Source of the DNA: an uncultured Bacilli bacterium
Lineage (GTDB): Bacteria > Bacillota_I > Bacilli_A > RF39 > UBA660
Reading direction: 5' to 3'
Assembly: GCA_947628785.1 (NCBI GenBank)
Contig: CANRBE010000007.1
Location: 1 to 33,471, forward strand
DNA: 33,471 nucleotides
A model generated the notes under the pieces. It did no database searches. It had not been told where the DNA came from and worked only from the letters and a program-made list of their open reading frames with translations. The position numbers were made by a program, and so were the translations under genes. Below, piece after piece: positions 12,060-19,778 of this stretch (its first letter is position 1; each line of letters begins with the position of its first letter).

Positions 12060-13472
12060 ATGAAGAAAAAGATATGGTTATTCATAATATGTTTAATGTT
12101 ATTTATACCAACTATTCAAGTAGCAAGTAAAACTACTAAAAAGTGTACTGATTATACATATGATACATGTCCCGATGGAAAAACAGATGAAGCAGGAAAT
12201 ACATGTAAAAAAGCTGGTGATTCCTGTTATATAAAAAAAGTAGCTACAACTTGTCAAGCAGTAAAAACATATTCTTGTACAGATGGTATATATGATAAAT
12301 CTACAAAGAAATATATATGTTGTAATACTAATAGTATGGGAACATCTTGTATATATGATGTTAATACTAAAAAATGTAAAGATGTAGCAACAACCAATAG
12401 GAGAGAAGCTTGTACTGATTTTTCATATGATGAATGTCCAAAATATTCAGATAATGGAACCGCTTGTATCCAATATGATGGTTTATGTCAATCTGGTGAA
12501 GCTTTAAAAAATAGTCAAAGTGAAACTTCTAGTGAAAGTAATACTATGACTAGTGATGGTAAAATTAAAGCGATAACTTGTACGGGTAATGAACAAGATA
12601 AAATACCTGAGACTTTACCAAAATTTATAAGGTCATTATATAAAATACTAAAAATATTAGTACCTTTATTTATCATATTTTTAGGAATCTTTGATTTTGT
12701 TAGAGCATCTACTACGGTAAAAGATAGTGATATGTCAGGACATAGGAATAAATTTATAAGAAGGTTAATTGCTGGTGTTATTATTTTCTTCGTTTTTACT
12801 TTTGTTCAGTGGGTGTTTGGACTTATTGGAGAACAAGAGAACATTTTAGGTTGTGTATCATGTTTTTTAACTGATGAAAAGTATTGTCAAAGTGCAGGAT
12901 ATATAAGTCCTGGTAAAGATAAAAATGGTGAACCTAATAAAACACCACCTACTTTAACTAATAAAGTTGAACTTGATAATGCTACTAATTCAGCTATTGT
13001 TAAGAAAATATTAAAAGAAGCTAAAAAAGTAACTGATTATGTTCGTAAAAATCATTTTACTTATGGCGATGCTCCTTTAAATCCTGCCATGTATCATAAT
13101 ATTGGAATTACTAGTTGTGATAGATGTGTCGGATGGGTTTTATATAATTTAGGATATAAAAAACAACCTAAAACACAAGGTTTAACATTGTATGTTTTAA
13201 GAGATTTTTGTAAGAAAAATGGTTTTAAAAAGATAACTAATATAAAGGATGTTAAACCAGGAGACATTGTCTTCCAAAGAGCAAGTGGTTCAACAAGTAA
13301 AGCTATAACCCATGTATTTATCATCGGAAATAAAAAGAAAAATGGTATGTGGGAAAGATATGATTGTGGATTGCAAGAGAGAATTGATGCTGTTCAACCT
13401 CTTACTTACGATTTTATGGGAAACAAAGCAAGATTCTTATTTGCTTATCGGGTAAATAAGTTACCAAAATAA
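12060..13472 (+). CDS. Secreted/membrane protein: signal peptide, Cys-rich repeats, VirB2/TrbC-like TM hairpin, C-terminal NlpC/P60-CHAP-like cysteine peptidase domain
   Basis: MKKKIWLFIICLMLFIPTIQVAS signal; CTDYTYDTCP and CTDFSYDECP repeats; ILKILVPLFIIFLGIFDFVRA...NKFIRRLIAGVIIFFVFTFVQWVFGLIG hairpin; TSCDRCVGWVLYNLGY...KPGDIVFQ...ITHVFIIGN. Confidence 0.85.
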   Translation: MKKKIWLFIICLMLFIPTIQVASKTTKKCTDYTYDTCPDGKTDEAGNTCKKAGDSCYIKKVATTCQAVKTYSCTDGIYDKSTKKYICCNTNSMGTSCIYDVNTKKCKDVATTNRREACTDFSYDECPKYSDNGTACIQYDGLCQSGEALKNSQSETSSESNTMTSDGKIKAITCTGNEQDKIPETLPKFIRSLYKILKILVPLFIIFLGIFDFVRASTTVKDSDMSGHRNKFIRRLIAGVIIFFVFTFVQWVFGLIGEQENILGCVSCFLTDEKYCQSAGYISPGKDKNGEPNKTPPTLTNKVELDNATNSAIVKKILKEAKKVTDYVRKNHFTYGDAPLNPAMYHNIGITSCDRCVGWVLYNLGYKKQPKTQGLTLYVLRDFCKKNGFKKITNIKDVKPGDIVFQRASGSTSKAITHVFIIGNKKKNGMWERYDCGLQERIDAVQPLTYDFMGNKARFLFAYRVNKLPK

Positions 13473-13483
13473 AGGAGAGAAGT

Positions 13484-14662
13484 ATGAAAAAAAAGATATG
13501 GTTAGTCATAATATGCTTAATGTTATTTATACCAACTACTAAAGTAGTAAGTAAAACTACTGAAACTAATCAAACCGAAACTGGTCAAGCTGAAAATCTT
13601 GCTGAAACTGAAAATGTAACGATTGAAGGTCAAATTAAAGCAATAACTTGTACGGGTAATGAAAAAGACCAGATACCAGCTAATGTCCCAAAATTTATTA
13701 GAGCTTTATATAATGTTTTAAAAGTAATGATACCATTATTTATCATATTTTTGGGAATGTTTGATTTTATTAGAGCAGTAGTTAGTTCTAATGATACAGA
13801 TATGGATAATCAAAAAAATAAATTTGTAAGAAGACTAATTGCTGGTGTTACTATATTTTTTGTTTTAGCTTTTGTTCAGTGGATATTTGGACTTATTGGA
13901 GAACAAGAAAATATTTTAGGTTGTGTATCATGCTTTTTGTCTGATGAAAAAGATTGTCATGAAGCTGGTTATATTGATCCTGGTAAAAATGATGAAAATT
14001 CAAATCCTAATAAAACACCACCTAATTCAAACAATGATGTAGGATTTAAAAAGAAAACTAATACTAGTTCTTCTAAAAGTAGTAGTAATAGTAATAAAGG
14101 TAGTAAAACAATATTATTAGGTGATTCTAGAACTGCTGGTATTTGTGGGGTTGGTGATTCTTATTATTCAGGAAAATGCCGTGATTATTTAGCTGTTTGT
14201 CAATCGGGAAAAGGATATACTTGGTTTGAACAAACAGGAGCAGGTGGAGTTACTAGTTTACTTAATAAAGATAAAAATACCAAATATAATATTGTAATAC
14301 TTTTAGGAGTTAATGATATATCTGGTGATAATCAATATATAGATACAGTAGCAAATATATATATGAAAATTATCAAAAATCAAGCTAAAGGAGATTGGAA
14401 AAGTCATAATGTTATATTTGCCTCAGTAACTCCTATTGGAGGAAGTTCAACTAATGATAGATGGCCAGTTACTGAAAGTGGAATAAAAGAGTTTAATTCT
14501 AAAATGAAATCTAATATAAAGTCCGCTAAGTTAAGTAATGTTAGTTATTGTGATATTAGTTCTGGAATAAATTTAAGTGGAAAATTTGCTTCTGATTTAC
14601 TACATTATACAAGTGCTGGTTATACAGCAATGTATAATCAAATAAAAAATAAATGCTTGTAA
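13484..14662 (+). CDS. Paralog: signal peptide, VirB2/TrbC-like TM hairpin, C-terminal SGNH/GDSL hydrolase domain
   Basis: Near-identical N-terminus and hairpin to the previous gene; ILLGDSRTAGIC, ILLGVNDI and DLLHYTSAGY are SGNH blocks I, III and V. Confidence 0.87.
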   Translation: MKKKIWLVIICLMLFIPTTKVVSKTTETNQTETGQAENLAETENVTIEGQIKAITCTGNEKDQIPANVPKFIRALYNVLKVMIPLFIIFLGMFDFIRAVVSSNDTDMDNQKNKFVRRLIAGVTIFFVLAFVQWIFGLIGEQENILGCVSCFLSDEKDCHEAGYIDPGKNDENSNPNKTPPNSNNDVGFKKKTNTSSSKSSSNSNKGSKTILLGDSRTAGICGVGDSYYSGKCRDYLAVCQSGKGYTWFEQTGAGGVTSLLNKDKNTKYNIVILLGVNDISGDNQYIDTVANIYMKIIKNQAKGDWKSHNVIFASVTPIGGSSTNDRWPVTESGIKEFNSKMKSNIKSAKLSNVSYCDISSGINLSGKFASDLLHYTSAGYTAMYNQIKNKCL

Positions 14663-14673
14663 AGGAGTAAAAA

Positions 14674-15990
14674 ATGAAAAAGAAAATATGGTTGATATTA
14701 ATATGTTCTTTTATATATATACCAATAGTTAAAGCTGATTATCAAAAAAAATGTACTGATTATACATATGATACATGTCCCGATGGAAAAACTGATGAAC
14801 GAGGTAATACTTGTAAGGCTGCTGGTGATTCATGTTATATAAGAATTGTCGGGACTAATTGTCAAGCGGTAAAACCATATTCTTGTAGTGAAGCTAATGG
14901 TTATTGTTGTGGTGTTGATAGTGTTGGCAATTCTTGTACTTATGATATTAGTACTAAAAAATGTAAGAATGTAGTTACTTACAGTCGAAAAGCTGCTTGT
15001 GCTGATTTTAAATATGAAGAATGTCCAGCTTATTCGGAAAATGGAACGGCTTGTATTAAGTATGACAATTTATGTCAATCTAAAGAAGCGGTAGAAAATA
15101 GTCAAAATGAAACTGCTAAGACTAGTAATGAAGAAACAATAACTAGTGAGGGGCAAATAAAAGCAATAACTTGTACTGGTAATGAACAAGACCAAATACC
15201 AGCTAATGTTCCAAGATTTATAAGGTCTTTATATAATAGAATAAAAATATTAGTGCCACTATTTATCATATTTTTAGGAATGTTTGATTTTATTAGAGTG
15301 GTTGTTAGTACTAATAATGAAAATATGGACCAACAAAAAAATAAATTTATGAGAAGATTAATCGCGGGAATTGCCATTTTCTTTGTTTTGACTATTACTC
15401 AATGGGTATTTGGATTAATTGGAGAAAAAGAAAACATTTTAGGATGTATTTCCTGCTTTTTAACTACTGAAAAAGATTGCCAGGAAGCAGGTTATATTGA
15501 CCCAAGTAAAAATGATGAAAATTCAGCTCCTAATAAAACCCCACCTAATTCAAATAATAAAGTCACTGAAACTAATAAGAAAGATGATAAGAATTCAAAT
15601 AGCAGTACTAATAATTCAAATAATAGTAATAATAATAGCTCATCAAACAATAGCTCATCAAACAATAATTCATCAAACAACAATTCATCAAACAATAGTA
15701 ATTCGTCAAATAATAATTCATCAAATAGTAATAATTCTAATAACAAAACTTGGTATTGTACTCAATATTCTTACGAAGAATGTCCAACTAGTAAAACTGA
15801 TTCAACAGGAAAAGTATGTCGCAAATTTAAAAGAGATAATACTAAAACATGTAAATCAGGATTTCATTGTTATGATTATTCAGATGCTAAATTAGATTGT
15901 CCAGTAGGAAGAAAAGATGATTATGGTAAAATATGTAGAAAATATAAAAAATCAGATGGGACATATTCTTGTAAAGGGTACGATAGTTAA
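14674..15990 (+). CDS. Paralog: signal peptide, Cys-rich repeats, VirB2/TrbC-like TM hairpin, Asn/Ser-rich linker, C-terminal Cys-rich repeats
   Basis: Same architecture and conserved ITCTGNEQDQIP...GCISCFL segment; (SSNNS)n linker; CTQYSYEECP and CYDYSDAKLDCP repeats. Confidence 0.85.
   Translation: MKKKIWLILICSFIYIPIVKADYQKKCTDYTYDTCPDGKTDERGNTCKAAGDSCYIRIVGTNCQAVKPYSCSEANGYCCGVDSVGNSCTYDISTKKCKNVVTYSRKAACADFKYEECPAYSENGTACIKYDNLCQSKEAVENSQNETAKTSNEETITSEGQIKAITCTGNEQDQIPANVPRFIRSLYNRIKILVPLFIIFLGMFDFIRVVVSTNNENMDQQKNKFMRRLIAGIAIFFVLTITQWVFGLIGEKENILGCISCFLTTEKDCQEAGYIDPSKNDENSAPNKTPPNSNNKVTETNKKDDKNSNSSTNNSNNSNNNSSSNNSSSNNNSSNNNSSNNSNSSNNNSSNSNNSNNKTWYCTQYSYEECPTSKTDSTGKVCRKFKRDNTKTCKSGFHCYDYSDAKLDCPVGRKDDYGKICRKYKKSDGTYSCKGYDS
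15590..15745 (+). repeat. In-frame Asn/Ser-coding minisatellite
   Basis: Imperfect ~15-nt units such as tcatcaaacaatagc / tcatcaaacaacaat. Confidence 0.85.
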
Positions 15991-16030
15991 AAAATATTAC
16001 TTTTTAAGTTAGAAGTAAGGAGTAAAAAAA

Positions 16031-16735
16031 ATGAAGGAAAATATAAAAACAATAAAAATAATAATGATAATGATTTCAATCATAAGTATTGAAACATTTA
16101 GTTTAGTATATAAAAATAAAATCGTAGATTATATTTTTAATCAAAATAAAGTAATTGCTATTAGTAAAAAAGAAAAAACTAAAACAATTCTTGTTGGTGA
16201 TTCTAGAACTGTTGGTATCTGTAAGGGTAGTTATGATGACTATTACTCAGGAAAATGTATTGATTATCTTGGAGTATATCAAAATGGGGCAAATTATAAT
16301 TGGCTATTAGAAAAAGGGATAAAAGGAGTTAATAAAATATTAAAAAATGATAAAAAAAGTAAATACAATATTGTAATACTATTAGGGGTAAATGATTTAA
16401 GAAAAGGAAAAGATGTTGATTTTGTCGCTCGAAAATATATGATGACAATAAATAATTTAGCTAAAAAAAGTTGGAAAAATCATAATGTTATATTTGCCTC
16501 AGTAACTAAAGTTGAAGGTAAAGAGACAATAGAAAGATTTTCAATTCCACAAAGTAATATTAATAAATTTAACAATAAAGTAAAATTACAAATTTTATCT
16601 TCTTTAAATAATATTAAATATTGTGATATTAATTCTGATATTAATTTAGATGGTAAAATAAAAAATGACCGATTACATTATACTGATGAAGGTTATGAAG
16701 AAGTATATAATCAAATCAAAGAAAAATGTTTGTAA
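16031..16735 (+). CDS. Stand-alone N-terminally anchored SGNH/GDSL hydrolase, paralog of the C-terminal domain of 13484-14662
   Basis: N-terminal TM helix; ILVGDSRTVGIC, ILLGVNDL, NDRLHYTDEGY; extended similarity to the upstream SGNH domain. Confidence 0.87.
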   Translation: MKENIKTIKIIMIMISIISIETFSLVYKNKIVDYIFNQNKVIAISKKEKTKTILVGDSRTVGICKGSYDDYYSGKCIDYLGVYQNGANYNWLLEKGIKGVNKILKNDKKSKYNIVILLGVNDLRKGKDVDFVARKYMMTINNLAKKSWKNHNVIFASVTKVEGKETIERFSIPQSNINKFNNKVKLQILSSLNNIKYCDINSDINLDGKIKNDRLHYTDEGYEEVYNQIKEKCL

Positions 16736-16737
16736 AG

Positions 16738-16767
16738 TTGCTTATATCTTAAAGCCTATGTTATAAT
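16738..16767 (+). promoter_or_regulatory. Putative sigma-A promoter for engB (TTGCTT-N18-TATAAT, extended -10)
   Basis: TTGCTT 16738-16743, TATAAT 16762-16767. Confidence 0.65.
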
Positions 16768-16791
16768 TAATAAAAGAAAAGGTGATGAATC

Positions 16792-17373
16792 TTGAAAATA
16801 AATAGTGTCGATTTAGAAATAAGTGCTGTAAGAAGAAGTCAATATCCTAAAAATCATAAGCCTGAATTTTTATTAGTTGGAAGGTCAAATGTCGGAAAAA
16901 GCAGTTTCTTAAACACTATTATCAATCGAAAAAATTATGCTAAAACATCTTCTAATCCAGGAAAAACTCAAACTATTAATTTTTATTATGTCAATGAAGA
17001 ATTTTATTTAGTAGATGCTCCTGGCTATGGTTTTGCTAATGTTAGTAAAATTAAAAAGAAAAAATTTGGTTTGATGATGGAAGATTATTTAACTAGTCGT
17101 GATGAATTAAAACAAGTTTTTTTACTTATTGATTTTAGACATAAGCCAACCGAAGATGATATTATCATGTATGATTTTTTGAAATATTATAAATTACCAG
17201 TAACTGTAGTCGCAACCAAAGCTGATAAAGTACCAATAACTAAACATCAAGTTCAAAGAAATTTAATTTTAAAAGAACTTGATTTAGTAGTAGGAGATGA
17301 TTTTGTTGTTTTTTCTAATGTTAGTAAAGATGGAAAAAGGGAAATCCATGAAAAAATTGAAAGGATAATTTAG
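16792..17373 (+). CDS. engB: Ribosome biogenesis GTPase YsxC/EngB
   Basis: TTG start after aaaggtgatg; PEFLLVGRSNVGKSSFLN, NPGKTQTINFYYV, VDAPGYGFANV, TKADKV. Confidence 0.96.
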   Translation: MKINSVDLEISAVRRSQYPKNHKPEFLLVGRSNVGKSSFLNTIINRKNYAKTSSNPGKTQTINFYYVNEEFYLVDAPGYGFANVSKIKKKKFGLMMEDYLTSRDELKQVFLLIDFRHKPTEDDIIMYDFLKYYKLPVTVVATKADKVPITKHQVQRNLILKELDLVVGDDFVVFSNVSKDGKREIHEKIERII

Positions 17374-19248
17374 ATGAAAAAAAAGATACTTTGGATTTTA
17401 GTTTGTCTAACTTTATTTACCTCTCAAGTTAAAGCTTTAAAAGTATGTAGTGATTATGATGTAAGTAGTTGTCCTGAAAAAGATGAATCAGGAAAAACAT
17501 GTTTTAAAACGACTAATACATGTAAAGAAGCAAATTGTGAGGATTATAATCGTGATACTTGTCCTTCAATGGTAAATGATACAACATGTAATGCTTTAGA
17601 ATCTAAATGTGTAACTAAAATAGAAGCTGATGGTACTGAAGCAAATGGTAAAAGTAAAACTTGTACTGATTATACAGTTAAAAATTGTCCTGAAAAAATA
17701 GGAACTTTAAAATGTGAAGCTAAAAATAATTCTTGTCTAGCTGTAACTGATGATAAAAGTACAATAACTGATGATGGTAAAATAGAAGCGATAACTTGTA
17801 CTGGAAATGAAGAGGATAAAATTCCTATTAGAATTCCTAATTTTTTTCGAGGATTTTATAATGTTTTAAAAATATTAGTACCCATTTTTTTGATATTTTT
17901 AGGAATTTTTGATTTTGTTAGAGCTATAGTAAGTAGTAAAACAGATGATATGGATGCTAGTAAGGGAAAATTTATAAGAAGGATAATAGCTGGTTTGATA
18001 ATTTTCTTCTGTTTAAGTATAATTCAATGGTTTTTTGGCCTTGTTGGTACTAGTGAAAATTTTATGGGTTGTGTATCGTGCTTTTTAACTACTGCTTCTG
18101 ATTGTAAGAGTGCTGGTTATATAAATCCAGCGGTTAATGATTATAAAGCAGGTGAACCAAATAAAACACCACCAACTTTAACTAATGGAGTCATGTTAGA
18201 AAGCGAATTAGATAAAGCCAATGCTTCACCAAGTAAAGGTGATGGGGGAATATTAATAATTGCTGGACATTCTTATTATCCATATTGTGCCCAAGTAAGT
18301 AATGAATGTCGGGAAGAAAGTGGTCTTAAATATTTAGAACCAGACCAAACTAGGATTTTAGCTAAATTGTTAAAAAAAGAATTAGATAATTTAAATTTAA
18401 AAGCATCAATAGCTAATGAAATGTTAGGTGGAACAGATGCTAAAATGAATAAATCTATGTATGTTGAAAATGTTTTGAAAAGTAGTGTTTTTAAGAAAAA
18501 TGCCTCAAAATTTAAAAAATTTACACATGTTATAGAAATTCATTTTAATGCAACAGGGGGAGGAGCCCATGGTACTTTAATAATGCCAGGTGCCAAAGGT
18601 ATGACAACGATTGATAAAGAATTAAAAGAAGCGGTTGTAAAATACACAGGAAGAAGTTTAGAGAATATATCTGGAGCAGGACTTAAAAATGTTGGTTATT
18701 TTGATAGTTTAAAGATTCCGATAACTTATATTGAAGTAGAATTTTATGACAATTCTAGTGCTATGGATAAGTATTTTAAAAATAAAGAAAAAATAGCTAA
18801 AGAACTGGCTAAAGTATTTAAAAAACACTATGGTAATAAGATATCAAGGTCAAGTTCATCTAGTAGTTCTAGCTCATCAGGAAGTTCTAGTTCATCAAGT
18901 TCTTCAAGCAGTTCAAGCTCATCAGGAAGCTCTAGTTCATCTAGTGGTTCAAGTTCATCAGGAAGTTCTAATTCTTCAAGTGGTTCAAGTTCATCCAAGG
19001 AATTACAGAAGAAATCAAGTAGTAATATTTGTTCTTCTTTCAAAACTTATGAAAAATGTAGGAATCCTCTAAATGGTGGATATTCAGCTTGTGAATGGCA
19101 TGCTAATAGATGTACAAGAAAAGATAAATGGTATTGTTATAATTTCAGTATGACGGGTTATTGTCCAGTCGGTGAAAAAGATTCAAGTGGAAAAACTTGT
19201 AAAATAGTTAAAAATACTTCAGGACAAAAAGTTCTTTGTCATTATTAA
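17374..19248 (+). CDS. Paralog: signal peptide, Cys-rich repeats, VirB2/TrbC-like TM hairpin, Amidase_3-like domain, Ser-rich linker, C-terminal Cys-rich modules
   Basis: ATG abuts engB stop TAG; CSDYDVSSCP, CEDYNRDTCP, CTDYTVKNCP; ITCTGNEEDKIP hairpin; ILIIAGHSYYP...EPDQTRILAKLL...VIEIHFNATGGGAHG...YIEVEFYDN; long Ser/Gly tract. Confidence 0.87.
   Translation: MKKKILWILVCLTLFTSQVKALKVCSDYDVSSCPEKDESGKTCFKTTNTCKEANCEDYNRDTCPSMVNDTTCNALESKCVTKIEADGTEANGKSKTCTDYTVKNCPEKIGTLKCEAKNNSCLAVTDDKSTITDDGKIEAITCTGNEEDKIPIRIPNFFRGFYNVLKILVPIFLIFLGIFDFVRAIVSSKTDDMDASKGKFIRRIIAGLIIFFCLSIIQWFFGLVGTSENFMGCVSCFLTTASDCKSAGYINPAVNDYKAGEPNKTPPTLTNGVMLESELDKANASPSKGDGGILIIAGHSYYPYCAQVSNECREESGLKYLEPDQTRILAKLLKKELDNLNLKASIANEMLGGTDAKMNKSMYVENVLKSSVFKKNASKFKKFTHVIEIHFNATGGGAHGTLIMPGAKGMTTIDKELKEAVVKYTGRSLENISGAGLKNVGYFDSLKIPITYIEVEFYDNSSAMDKYFKNKEKIAKELAKVFKKHYGNKISRSSSSSSSSSSGSSSSSSSSSSSSSSGSSSSSSGSSSSGSSNSSSGSSSSKELQKKSSSNICSSFKTYEKCRNPLNGGYSACEWHANRCTRKDKWYCYNFSMTGYCPVGEKDSSGKTCKIVKNTSGQKVLCHY
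18850..19000 (+). repeat. Ser/Gly-coding low-complexity tandem repeat
   Basis: Repeated tcatcaggaagttctagttcatcaagt-type units encoding SSSSGSSSSS. Confidence 0.85.
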
Positions 19249-19278
19249 TAAAATAGTTTTTAAAACTATTTTATTTTT
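19247..19278 (+). terminator. Intrinsic terminator ending the paralog cluster
   Basis: AATAAAATAGTTTT/AAAACTATTTTATT 14-bp stem with T-run. Confidence 0.85.
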
Positions 19279-19322
19279 GACTTTTTATATTTATAAACAT
19301 ACAATACACTAGGAAGTGAAGT

Positions 19323-19736
19323 ATGAAAGTTATTGAAGAAGAAGAAAAAATAAAGATTTTAATTATTAAAAACTTATTTTCATTTCACAAAAATCAAGAA
19401 GAAAAATTAAAAAAAATCTTAGATTTTATTAAAAACAATTATCATTTAAAATTTAATCAAATCTATTTTATTAAAATGTATTATGATAAAAATTATGGTT
19501 ATTTAATTGAACTATATCCTAATTTAGATGATGATTTTATTTATATAGATGACGATGTAAATGTCCAAATAATTGAAACTAAATTTAAATTTGTTGTCGA
19601 TGATGATTATCAATTATTTTATTTAAAAAAACTAAAACCTGTTATCACATTAGAATTTGATTTATCTAATATAGAACTTGGATTGCTCTTAGAACATACA
19701 ATTGATATTATTATTGATGAAAAACAAACTATTTAA
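19323..19736 (+). CDS. Hypothetical protein
   Basis: ORF 137 aa with ggaagtg RBS-like sequence; no family recognised. Confidence 0.6.
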   Translation: MKVIEEEEKIKILIIKNLFSFHKNQEEKLKKILDFIKNNYHLKFNQIYFIKMYYDKNYGYLIELYPNLDDDFIYIDDDVNVQIIETKFKFVVDDDYQLFYLKKLKPVITLEFDLSNIELGLLLEHTIDIIIDEKQTI

Positions 19737-19778
19737 AATAATATAAAAATATGATAAAATACCTACGAGGTGATATAA

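Noticed and set aside
15590-15745. Possible CRISPR array
   Set aside because: Short contiguous ~15-nt units without unique spacers, in frame within a coding sequence.
15492-15746. 84-aa LLLFDELLFDE repeat ORF antisense to the Asn/Ser tract
   Set aside because: Reverse-frame reading of the minisatellite; no RBS or other support.
18828-19043. Antisense Glu/Leu repeat ORF across the Ser-rich tract
   Set aside because: By-product of the tandem repeat on the coding strand.
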